The notes under the pieces are model-generated. The model did no database searches and was not told where the DNA came from. It worked only from the letters and a program-made list of their open reading frames with translations. A DNA stretch of 64,000 bases from Phymatolithon calcareum (Eukaryota > Rhodophyta > Florideophyceae > Hapalidiales), in assembly GCA_977006965.1 (NCBI GenBank), contig OZ345373.1, positions 930,001 through 994,000 on the forward strand, written 5' to 3'. Shown piece by piece: positions 43,150 through 53,107 of the stretch. Every line of letters starts with the position of its first letter. Position 1 is the stretch's first letter. A program made the translations under genes and the position numbers.

Positions 43150-44056
43150 GTTTTCGCTGCTCGCCTATAGTCAAGGAAGCTTTGATGTTCGTCGATACTC
43201 GTCCTGCTAATGTGCGAACTTTATAGCAGCCAGATCTGATGGGAGATGTCTTAAACGTTCATGACATCAGAAAGCACTGCCGGAGAGGCATTGCTGCTCA
43301 GCCGCGGCAAAGGAATTCTTGAGTAACGCATTTAATGTTTTGTGCATGAGTTCCCTTCGGAATGGGCTCGTGTATCATGCATAGTTAATATGAAAGAGAA
43401 TAAAGTTTCAAAAATACCTTTTCTTTGAAATCACGTACAACCTATGTCAATTCTAATGATTTTTGAGGAAGCAGTTTTCGGAATCGTCTTCCTCAAAGTT
43501 TGGTGGGAAGTGCAGTATATGGTTTCTTGCTTACACGTCACGCGAAAAGAAGAGCATTGCGGCATACAGTAGCATAATTTACAGAGAAGCACACGCTCGA
43601 TTGCAACACCTTTTATTATATGTAAAACACGAAGGGCGTAAAATGACAGCGTCGCCAGTTTGGGGTAAAGAAGATTTTTCAGATATCAAACGAGCAGAAA
43701 TGTCGTAGGGGATTGGATTGGATTTCTGTTTAATTGAAGCTCCCTTTGTCAATTATCATTGCACCTGAGAGACTTTTCTTTCCTCTACAATCCTTCGCTT
43801 CCGTTCTCATTTGAGCAGTTGTTTTCGGGCATTTTCTTTGGACAGTATCAACTGCCATTTCCAGCATTTCTTAATGTCGTAGGGGAAATAGTAAAAAATC
43901 TGACGTTTCTAGAATATGAAAGTAAAGATGACGTGGATGTTGGACTACGACCCGTCTGCGCCACTGATTCTTCGACCTTTTAAGAAGTCTGGACACTGGC
44001 GATGCAAGAATCGGACCACTTCACCAAATAGTGAACATCTCTCGTTTTCGGCCAAC
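43150..44056. promoter_or_regulatory. Upstream region of the divergent membrane-protein pair, with a SINE insertion
   Basis: About 900 bases separate the two start codons and must hold both promoters. The matching region at 29-724 is shorter mainly because it lacks the short element at 43712-43872. Similarity across the remainder suggests preserved regulatory DNA or recent duplication. In this copy an upstream in-frame ATG at 43916 could extend the plus-strand protein by 47 residues. Confidence 0.4.
43712..43872 (-). mobile_element. SINE-like short element, copy 2
   Basis: A 161-bp insert flanked by AATGTCGTAGGG at 43699-43710 and 43873-43884 (a following G can be included). The site at 586-598 is empty. 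It matches 37135-37286 along its length: CAATTATCATTGCACCTGAG, ACTTTTC-TTCCTCTACAATC and ATCAACTGCCATTTCCAGCA occur in both. On the minus strand it ends in a repeat of AATCC type instead of ATCC, consistent with a variable simple tail. Confidence 0.87.
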
Positions 44057-45472
44057 ATGGTGCTACAATTGGACATTCGAGTTTCTGTAAACTCATGGAA
44101 CGCCATCAAGTTCGTCCTCTTCCAACTCCTCATCTCTCTCTGCTTCGCTCGGCTGTGGGAGGCTTTTATTCGTAATCGCACATATCGCATAGTCTGTAAC
44201 GGTGGCATTGCCAAACTCTTCACATCGGGAATCGGCAGACTGTCACCTGCGCAAGTAATGGTATCCCGCTCCGGAGGTAACGTCAACTCGACGCTCCTCC
44301 TTCTTATCGTCAATGTCTCACTGCTACTCTCGCTCCTTTTGGCTGAGTACGGAAGCACGTCGACGCCAGTTTTCCATGAACGCACCGCAAACACAACCAA
44401 AATTTCACGCCACAACCACTTCGTTAGCGAGCTACTTGGGAAAAAGCGAAATGTTAGTGGTCTGTATCCGATGAAGTTGTCTCCCGGTGATTACAAGTAT
44501 GATGATGATGATGCCACAAGATCTCGCATTTCGCTCAACGTCAGAGTGCGTAACAGTACTTCCAACTCGTTTCTCCCCACGAAACCGAAACCCCAGTCTG
44601 TAGTCAAGCTATGCGGAATGCTCTCACCATCGTGTGAAAGCTCGTTTGCCAATGCGAAGCTTGGCAAGCTGTCGGGGGTTTTCGAGGTTGAAGCCGGGCA
44701 AACGCTACATGAACTGTTTTTGAGTCCGAATGCAGAATTAAGTGAGTATTACATTTCAACGTCAATCAGACAAGTGGGTTGGATAGATTCAGACAAAAAT
44801 CTATCCATCAGCTTACCGAAGGCAAAAGTTCTGGAAAACATCTCCTGCATTTATCGCGCATATGCAAATATATTGGATGATTCCGCATGCCAGCTTCTGC
44901 ATTGCGCGCTGGAGCACGGCGAATACGTCAACTTCTTCGTATTCCGGGAACCAAAGGACGACGTGTACGATATTCTTTATTCCGTACAGCCGAGGTTAAA
45001 GAACAGGACTGACGTACAGTACTCTATCTCGGCGCTCTATGAGCACAGCGTATTCGGAGTGGAAAAACGCTTCGTCCCGTCCAGAACGGTCGCCCTATTG
45101 CAGATTCTACATTATCCAAACATCCTGCGCAGCTTAACTGGTACAGACCGACCCCTGCTTCAGGTACTGAAGGAACAGAATGTATGGGCGCTCCTCGGCA
45201 TGGTGTCCGGAAACAGCGCAATCGAACAAGTCATTCTCAAGACCAATGTGGTGAACGCCGCTGTCAACGAGCAGTTTATCATCGGTTTTGGTATGATTTT
45301 TCTCATTTGCCTCATTCTGCTTGCTTTCAACTGCGCTGAGCGCTGTAGGGGAAAGCCAAAACTTAATCTTCCTGTGGCTGATGCTGAGCTTTTGCGCCAT
45401 ATTCGGAAAATCGAAAACATTGGACAGAAAAATGAAGAACAACGGTTACAGTCACCTCCGTTGTGCAAATGA
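44057..45472 (+). CDS. Multi-pass membrane protein of unknown function, copy 2
   Basis: A 471-residue protein nearly identical to 725-2131, with three hydrophobic segments in the same places and several small in-frame differences (for example an added DDD near residue 145 and an extra few residues near 270). The indels keep the frame, which argues for coding constraint. The start is set at the ATG shared with copy 1. The frame also has an ATG at 43916, giving 518 residues, but the equivalent upstream codons in copy 1 lack an ATG. The pair arrangement with 41605-43149 is the same as at the left edge of the window. Confidence 0.72.
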   Translation: MVLQLDIRVSVNSWNAIKFVLFQLLISLCFARLWEAFIRNRTYRIVCNGGIAKLFTSGIGRLSPAQVMVSRSGGNVNSTLLLLIVNVSLLLSLLLAEYGSTSTPVFHERTANTTKISRHNHFVSELLGKKRNVSGLYPMKLSPGDYKYDDDDATRSRISLNVRVRNSTSNSFLPTKPKPQSVVKLCGMLSPSCESSFANAKLGKLSGVFEVEAGQTLHELFLSPNAELSEYYISTSIRQVGWIDSDKNLSISLPKAKVLENISCIYRAYANILDDSACQLLHCALEHGEYVNFFVFREPKDDVYDILYSVQPRLKNRTDVQYSISALYEHSVFGVEKRFVPSRTVALLQILHYPNILRSLTGTDRPLLQVLKEQNVWALLGMVSGNSAIEQVILKTNVVNAAVNEQFIIGFGMIFLICLILLAFNCAERCRGKPKLNLPVADAELLRHIRKIENIGQKNEEQRLQSPPLCK

Positions 45473-45682
45473 AGAAGTGGATCGAACTAATCAAGAAATA
45501 AAAATTCTTTCAGATCCTTGAGCAGAATTTACTAGACATCAAGCTTTACCAATTGGAGAGGAGTTTTTTTGACGCCCTTGCTGTGCGCAGAGGATTCGTG
45601 TCGAACAGAGCTGTACATCAATTACAAGTTTCCTGACATATACGTTTGTGAGGCTGCAAAGTGGAATCCAGTATAGACGCTA

Positions 45683-47653
45683 CTAGTGTCTATGTGCCGG
45701 GATTTTTTCCTCAATTGAGGACTGAAAATGATTTTAAGTTTTGGAAACGAAAGCTAGGCACTATCAAGCTCTTTAAAAGCGTGAAGCTCAAGGAAGTCTT
45801 CAACGTGCTTAGCGAAACAGTTCCTGCCAGTAGAAGCGCCACAAATATATAGTGTGACATTTTCACGCCTATTAGAATATGAGCACAAGAGGGTCTTCGT
45901 CTTGAATTTCCCAACTAGCAGTTGTTTTGAACAGCACAAGTAGTCACTATGATACCCTGAGTCCTCCTTTTCTTTTTCTCGGGAGTTAAGAGGGTTCTAA
46001 CACCGCTCGCGAATGCAAATATACGTTCTTTAGCGACGAAACGTCGACGAGTAATGCGCGTGGCAAATGTGTTACCGATGAGTTGCTCGAAGATCACTTG
46101 ACAATACCTTCGCTGCTTCATGTGCTTCTGACCCTCTGCACGGGCACCTGAGAATAAAAGTCATCTAAGAATCACGCAAATTGCCAGAAGAGTTGATGAC
46201 TCCTATGAACTATAGTTGGACTTGTTGAAGATGAAGGATTATCGCACTTCTTCCACTCGCCGAGTGCTGTATCTCTCAACCGTTCTCCGGTTAGTGACCT
46301 CCGTTCCCATACCAACGGGATATTGACTCACGGAAGCATCTCAGGTCCGACGGAGGCACAGTGCGCTTTCTGGGGTCAGATATGGCATCGACAGAATCTT
46401 GACCGAGCGACCAGCGGTGCTGCGCAGACTACATGTTCCACTTGGTTGAGCAGTGAATGATATTCACTGGAAGTGTTCGGCGAGCGGCATACCAGTCTTT
46501 GAAGAAGAAGGAGAGTTGAGATACTTAATTGGCCTTGTTGCCCTCCAAAAATTTCTCTCGGCGCTGAGCTCAACTCTTGTCATGAGGATAATCATTCCGA
46601 AAAACTCAATCATCTCTGTCAATGTAGTCTCTTGTTGTCCAATTATTCTCAGCTTAGCGAACGCCAGACCAGAAAAATTTCCCATGTGAACTTGGGGAAA
46701 AATCTTCATGACGCAATCTTACTCTGTATGAATACCAATACCATCATTTTCTGATAAGATGTCTCTGGTAAGAGCGCAAAGTCTTCAGAACTGAGAGGAA
46801 ACTTAGACCCGATTCGGTCCTGAAGCTTGGCGCTCGTACCATGGTTCCCCAAAAGCGACAGTATTCGGCTCGCGGTCAGGCACGACGACATCAGGTTCGT
46901 TTTGTGATGGTTGGTCCCAAGAGCCCTTCAAGACGTAGGAGAGAGAGAACGGAAAAGGGCGTTTAGAGATGGTAAAGGTTTTATGGATGCTTTTTTGTCT
47001 ATTTGATGAGCTTCTGATTGTGACTGTGGATGATAAACTAGCGCTTCGCGATGAAGATGGGCGAGGATGAGTACTGTAAGCAGTCCTGGGTGGTACTGCG
47101 CTTTGCCGGTGTTGGCTCGGTTCAAGGCTGGTGAGCTTCTGCAATGCAATCTTCAGTGTCCCCTATCTTGACGTTGAACAGGTTGACTGTCTTAAAATTA
47201 GTCTTCTTCGGCGAACGCCAAACTATGACACAATTTACGCAAAGTGATATGCTCGCGCGAATATTCAGTTTTCCTCCAGTACCTCCTGAACGATACCACA
47301 CACCCTTTTTCACTTGGAAAAGGCTCCATATTGTCTGGAGCATTCTACGAGACCTGTCACCGATGCTTCCTTTGTGTGTATGGATGTACCGACCACGAGG
47401 GGCCGGACTTTTTCTCGTGGCATGGCAGGTCTGGTACTTCTGGGTGACCACTATATTTTCGTTGCTAGCGCCGAACGAAGAGATTTTAAGGTAGTAGTTG
47501 CGGTACTCCTCACCCACTACACAAGTTCGGCTTTTCAGTAATGGCGCAGATGATCCGTTCTGCGTTCGATTTACTAACTTTTCCGAGCTTTTGAATCCGT
47601 CCTCATTTGAGGACTGGGTCCTCAATTGAGGACGTTCGGCACATAGACACTAG
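45683..47653 (-). mobile_element. Decayed DNA transposon with terminal inverted repeats and piggyBac-like remnants
   Basis: The ends CTAGTGTCTATGTGCCG (45683-45699) and its exact inverse (47637-47653) form 17-bp inverted repeats. Each is followed inward by a CCTCAATTGAGG palindrome. The paralogous repeat near 2318 has the site uninterrupted (TAGACGCTAGAGGTGGG). TA flanks the core repeat, and a canonical TTAA target is not seen. On the minus strand, broken frames read like piggyBac-type transposase pieces: EPWYERQASGPNRV (~46810), TEMIEFFGMIILMTRVEL (~46600) and FEQLIGNTFATRITRRR (~46070). A further frame of about 160 residues (47122-47625) lies upstream. It is inactive. Confidence 0.6.
46464..46709 (-). 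pseudogene. piggyBac-like transposase fragment
   Basis: An 81-codon piece in which MIEFFGMIILMTRVEL and KTGMPLAEHFQ resemble the DDE_Tnp_1_7 (piggyBac-derived) N-terminal part, where a hydrophobic FLGILIL-type helix precedes the catalytic core. The catalytic aspartates are not identifiable in the damaged downstream sequence. Confidence 0.4.
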
Positions 47654-49200
47654 AGGTGCAAAATTAAAAATTAGAGATCTTTAAGGCGGCAGGCAGAGGA
47701 GTGCTTTCCTAACGCCCAGCTGTATTCTAAGCAAAAGATAATTCAGTAATAAAGCACTGCCTTTCGAGCCCTATCGCGCAGAAAGCAGTTTAAAAAGAAG
47801 TTTCAAACGCATCTGTTGACGATTTCGCCACCTTTTCGAATTTTTTTACTGTATTATTTTTCTTTCTTTCTTTATTGCGGAAGGATCGCTCACATTGAAG
47901 GCAAGCCCCAAAAGCTGTTTTGCAACAGCTTTTCATTGTTCAGAAATTTGAGTACAGCTAAGGGTCTCTCACGGCAGAGCTCTTCTACGGTTTTTTACTT
48001 ACTCTACCAATAAACTTACGTCTGGAGAAGAAGAAGAAGTGGAGATTTTTTATTATAGTGTTACCAACGCATCTGCAGACGCTTGGGGCAACACTTCTGA
48101 TGAGCCACGAGGACTCAACTCAGAGCCCAGAGGCTCCATTTCGCATAAAAACGGCTATAGTCAGCAAAATTAGAAAACCCTTACGTCTGGAGACGGAACG
48201 TCCACCACACCTTAAATCAGGTGCTCGACAGTTTCCTTGCAGAGTTACAGGTTTTGCACATTGGGTCGTACGACCTTGTGCCTCCATGCTTAAACACGCC
48301 CACCATGGGGGTACAGTCTCCAATCAGCTCGTGTAAGGTCACTTCTGCCCCTCTGTGCGATATGGGCAGCTCTCGGGGAAGTGTCGGAACGGCAACAGTT
48401 TCGGCTCGTAAGGAAGGCGTAAAAGGCTCACAGACTTATTGGTCGTGAAGGCAGGTGTTAAGAAACGAAGTCTCACCCTTTCTGCGACTCAATAAAGTGA
48501 AGTAAAGGCTCCTGTGCACCCAATGGCTATTCATTCACTTCCAATACCCCCATAAAGAAAAGAAGAGATGACAAGACCGCACACTCGGTGACGCGTTAAA
48601 AGAGATATCAATTCTCTTGACCAGACAATCCCTTTCAGAGCAATAAGAAACCAGGTTGCAAAGTGCGGTCGACGAAATCCTGGAGATCTGCCCCAATAAA
48701 AAGAAGTACAAATTTAAGAAACGAGACTCAGCGCTATACAAAACCTCTCAGGTGCTAAAGAGACGACGAAAAGCTTCAATTAAACTCACATCCATTCATA
48801 CATCCTCACAGTCTTACGAGTACACGGCAAGGCTTCCTCAAGTGCTGATTTGCTTATACCAGCTCAGGTTCCTTGTTTGGTCTTCTTGCAATAACCTCTT
48901 GTTTAGCTTCTTGCCGTTAAAAAAGACTTTCATCATTTTCCATATTATCGATGATGTTCTTGCTGAATATCAAAAGCTACTCCAGATCTTCATCTATCGC
49001 CATTCTGTTTCCCCCTTCGAAATCATGCAATGAAAGTTTGCGTTCACGGGTCCCATGTGAAGTCGGACCTTATTTCTGAATCTCTCTAACATGCCATTTG
49101 TAGAGATCTGCAGAAACCGGTCACAATGTAGTGAAGCGTCATTTGCCTTCGTTTCACCTTGCTAATCCTTTTTATATTTGAATCTACCCGATGTTCTTCC
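47654..49200. repeat. Dispersed non-coding repeat block, copy 3
   Basis: Paralogous to 2310-3890 and 30590-31500, ending in LINE-A-like debris (48960-49200). It is interrupted by an RNase-H LINE tail at about 47862-47997. Together with the following sequence it forms the second copy of a long duplication (30.6-36.9 kb). Confidence 0.55.
47862..47997 (-). mobile_element. 3' tail of an RNase-H-type LINE
   Basis: It begins TTTCTTTCTTTCTTTATTGC, the reverse of the tail at 19955-19975. It contains GTTTTGCAACAGCTTTTCATT, resembling 17246-17280. The equivalent places in the repeat at about 2490 and 30650 lack it. Confidence 0.6.
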
Positions 49201-49571
49201 ATGATGAAGAAATTTGATCGTGTTCAACGCTGCGGCCAACGGAGGATGAAGTAGTTCGATGGTACTGAGTTGTCTTCGTTAAGATGGTTATTGATTGCCA
49301 TGCCTTATTAGACTGTCGACTCCTCTTTATACTATTCATGAGTAGGTGACAAGAAATCTAGAAGATCTTCGACCAGTCCTGTAGAACAAGCGGGGCATGC
49401 ACTATGTACGAGATTACCCTTCCGCATATTCTTCCGCAGTAGTAAAAATGAAGCAAATACGAGATCAGCGATCACGGGACATGACGACGACGAACAATAA
49501 GTAATCAAGCATCACAGGATATGACGAGGACAAACAATTGACGAACGACGACAAGATATAGCTAAACTTGA
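49201..49571. other. Non-coding, paralogous to 31510-31890
   Basis: It shares GGATATGACGAGGA and GACGAACGACG runs with 31830-31870. No gene is seen. Confidence 0.4.
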
Positions 49572-49584
49572 GGAGGCCCGGATG

Positions 49585-49962
49585 ACGGAGGGGGGAAACT
49601 TTAGCTTTTTATTTTAGGAGCCCTCAACGCCGGCGCACGCCGACACCAGAGCAGTTTCGTATTGCGCTGTAACCCTTATAGGGAAGACAGCAGCATATCG
49701 CCGCCATCATCACACCATCATCTCCTCTTGCATCTCGTTTTCTGGCATCATTAGTTTGTCCATCGCTTGTTTCACTTCCTCTTCTGTTCTATCATTCATC
49801 TACGGCTGCGTTAGATTGCTTTGAAGAGTTTCCAGCAGCATCGATGCTATTTCGTTGTAGTTTTCGATATATGCCGAGGCATTTCGCGGAGGGAAGCGGC
49901 CGAAAAACCATTTGATTGCCCAAAGTCTGTGTTTCCTCGACTTGATTTTGACTACGGGGTTC
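49585..49962 (-). mobile_element. 3' fragment of LINE-D type, 378 bp
   Basis: Minus strand. It codes RLWAIKWFFGRFPPRNASAY and LLETLQSNLTQP, then the LINE-D 3' untranslated end. The TSD is GGAGGCCCGGATG at 49572-49584 and 49963-49975. The paralogous site at 31880-31892 (GAGGAGGCTCGCATCG) is empty. Confidence 0.87.
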
Positions 49963-49975
49963 GGAGGCCCGGATG

Positions 49976-51655
49976 GAAATGAAGGCTTGTGAGTGGAGTT
50001 CAGTGGCACTTGAGATATGCACAGCGGTACAGAAATTGCTGATTCAACAGATCGAAGTGTTACGGCAATTTTGTTTGTTTGAATGTACTTCAAAGCCTCG
50101 TCAAACAGTTCTCTGGTTGTCATCGCGGCGGTGTTAATTCTTGAACATTGCAGCTTCTGATTTCCATCGGCTTTGCAATATACATATTCTCTCTCGCCTT
50201 AATGCTCCTTAGCATTTTGAATTCTAGGATTACTCGTCGGTGGCTGGGCGTTGGGATTCAAAATAGAGGTGGAGCCTGTCGGTTCTTGCGCGCGCCAAAT
50301 ACCCAAATATATGATTGAAGTGCACTACAGTAGTTGCACCTCCATGGCGGTATTCTATACAAGTGCACGATGCGCTACAATCGTGGCAGTATTAATGAAG
50401 TTTGGCTTATGGCAAGGTATCGATGCCAAATTGCAAGCAGGATCAATTTCAAAGGATGGTTTACTGGTATCGATGATATCGGTGTGGTCTCTACTCTTTT
50501 GCTTGGATCGAAAACTGTAGCTATCTATATAGGGCTGAAGAGCGATTCCTACACAGCGTGAAATCAGCTAGATCATGTATGGGTTACGGTAACGAATCGA
50601 TCCTCATTTGGATGCAAAGGTTACTTGTTAGGGAGCATTGATATCCACGTAATCGTGGGTTGCACTGCAGAATAGCTTATTTCGGTATTACCCAATTTTG
50701 TCTGCAGTTGCCAAGAAACGGCTCTTGGAGTCAACCTTGCATCGTCATGAAATTTACAAACCTTGCATCGCCATGAAGATTTACAGTATTAGTGAATTAT
50801 AAACCTGAATACACTTCTGGATGTTTAGACCCTTTTGAAAAGTCCTGGCCTTCTTCAGGCGTTCCAGTGCTAGACTATATGTGTCGCCCTCTGGCTCTAA
50901 GGATACGCCATGGTAGCTATATTTCGAAGCGTGCTCTAGGATCTTATTCGCAAGCTTAAATATTTCGCCCGATCTTTCTGATGCCTCGGTGTTTTCCTTG
51001 GTATCAATTATGGGGACACTGAAGAATAGTAGAGAGTCTAGTTCCTTCTCAGTTCTTGACATTTCTTCAGGGTCCACTTCATACTTTGATGGGTTCAGGT
51101 GCAATGTCTCCAGGTGATGTTCCGGAGCCGCCTCGAAGTTATCCGATAAAAATGCCTTCTTCACGTGAGGATATCCTTCCGCTTTGCGCAATTAATGACC
51201 ACATTCGCAAACTTGAGAGTGACTGCGACAGCGTTTGATTTTCCGTGCTGTACTTTTCTTTTCATTCTTGAATCGTTTTGTTCGCCTTTTCTAGGAAACA
51301 GAGTCGTCAAAGCTGCCCTGCGGTTATCCCTTCCTGCATGTGATTGAAGGCAACCGCAATCTTTTCTTATTTGCACTTGCATAACTCCTTTAAGTTACGC
51401 TTTTCTCTTAGTGAAGACGATATATCCAACTTAATTGCCTTCCTTGTGGCAGTATTCTGAGATGTAAGTCTTCTCTCTTGTGTACTGGCGCTTAGATTCT
51501 GTACAGTACGCAGAGATGCTCGATCATTCCACTTGCAATAGCGCTGATAATTTGGCAGCAGAATGCTCTTTCTAGGTCTTAGATAACTTCTTGTCTTCTG
51601 AGGTCCATGGTGTTAGATGAATAGTGTAGTCCCACATTGGAAAATGCACGTGATT
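49976..51655 (-). pseudogene. Decayed LINE-A-like composite
   Basis: Pieces recognisable on the minus strand: EALKYIQTNKIAVTLRS (~50100), then YHGVSLEPEGDTYSLALERL and IQKCIQVY (~50800-50920), and the C-terminal METL-like segment (HHLETLHLNPSKYEVDPEEM ~51100). In the frame 51191-50781 the C-terminal segment is joined directly to an upstream RT segment, so LINE order is scrambled in the same way as at 32340-34740. Intervening DNA (50250-50780) shows nothing else. Confidence 0.6.
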
Positions 51656-51659
51656 GTCT

Positions 51660-52620
51660 TACCAAGTAGAAAATCAGGCCAATCTTTTGCATCCGGAAAT
51701 GGGGCCGATACTTCCTCGAAGGAGGCATCGTTTCGAAGGTCAATCTAAATGCCCGTGAAAACCTAAAATGTTCACAGAGATGGTTTCCGAGCTCTACTTG
51801 ACAAGGCTGGAGTGCGGGGCAAAATGAAGAATTAGATCGGTGGATCGTGGCAAGAGAAGCTTCAGGAATGTATCAGGTCCAACTGGAACCATTACCTTTT
51901 TTCGAAAAGACTTCTGGTAGCCCTGCAAGGAATGAACGTTGCTTTCCTATCACATTTCTGTCAAAGAAGGTTGTGAGGGTATATATTATGTAAATGCAAA
52001 TATTTTCTTCTGTGATATCGAGGAGCATACTCCTATGCAATATTTCCGTGACCCTATGGAGGTGTGGATGAACAACGATTTTCATGCGTGGTACATTTTC
52101 TTCCAGTCGGACCCTGATCCAGAGGTATATTTTGGTACCCCACCAGATTTTGTCGCACGCACTAGTCGAAAATCAACGCAGACCATTGCTATGCTCGCAT
52201 GGCACTCGCAAATTTGCCCCAAGTGTCTGGAGATACGTTGGTAACTTTTAAACAAAAATTTACACTTCTTCTTCTTTTCCAGTCTGACGAGGAAAAACAA
52301 AAGCTCTCCCCAATAAATATCACTTGAAGTAGTGCTCGCTATTTTACCTGTTTCAAATTCATGTCCGAATGAACATCCCGTCAGCTATACGGACATCCAG
52401 CAGTGTCCTACGCGGATAGCTTGCTGATGAAACACAAAGGTATGGTCACCTTCCCTTTCAGAAGTAACGATATTCCTGAAGAGTGTATCTTTGGACAAAC
52501 TCATTACGTATTTCCAGAGCTTGGTGATTGATATTTAGATGAATTTTTGTTCCTGCGTCTGACAAGCAAAACACGACGGAAAATTTTCTTTCCCCAAGTT
52601 GATACAGATGGTACCTTTCA
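51660..52620 (+). pseudogene. Second decayed copy of the 3' end of the OB-fold (CTC1-like) gene
   Basis: Matches 35900-36560 and, more distantly, 15050-15700: AATGTTCACAGAGATGG near 51767, TGTATCAGGTCCAACTGGAA near 51869 and TTTCGAAAAGACTTCTGG near 51900. No open frame persists. It lies at the same place in the 47.7-52.8 kb block as the other fragment in the 30.6-36.9 kb block. Confidence 0.62.
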
Positions 52621-52659
52621 ATTAAACTCTATAAATTTCGACAAGATCCGGTCTTAACG

Positions 52660-52796
52660 GACGTAATATCACATCTTCATATCCCCCCGTCCACATTCTT
52701 TCTATAAAAACGTGTGATCTGCAACCCTGGCACCTGACGGACGATTAATATTCCCACAGGACCTTCGATAGTCTGTGCACTCCCATGCCATATTAC
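52660..52796. repeat. Truncated start of the secreted-protein unit
   Basis: It matches the lead of the units at 24064 and 36731 (AATATCACATCTTCATATCC, CAACCCTGGCACCTGACGG, CACTCCCATGCCATATT), then stops abruptly. No gene copy follows. Confidence 0.65.
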
Positions 52797-52875
52797 TAGA
52801 GCAAGTCAGTTCTCTACCAGAACGTCATGGACTGTCATGACCGTACACAGCGGTCTCTGACGGTCCTACGCCGTC

Positions 52876-53000
52876 CGTGGAAATTCCACAGTACCCCCGG
52901 AAATCCTGGATATCCCCGGAAAAAGAGGGTGGAACGTTTACGAAATCCATGGAAAAGCCTAGAAATATTTAGAAAATCCTGGAAATTCCTGGAGCGTTGT
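52876..53000. repeat. Degenerate tandem repeat of a GGAAATCCTGGA-like motif
   Basis: Variants of GGAAATCC, GGAAATTCC and AGAAAATCC recur every 10-20 bases. A similar stretch lies at 62535-62680, sharing TTTAGAAAATCCTGGAAA. The function is unknown, and it could be a minisatellite or the decayed end of an element. Confidence 0.5.
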
Positions 53001-53107
53001 CGCTTGAACACAAGTTAGCGCGTGTCTTCACGATCTTATCACCAACGTAATGTGCGCAATCTAGGTAGGCACGAGTCTTACTATCGACAATAGCATGGGC
53101 CGAGAAT

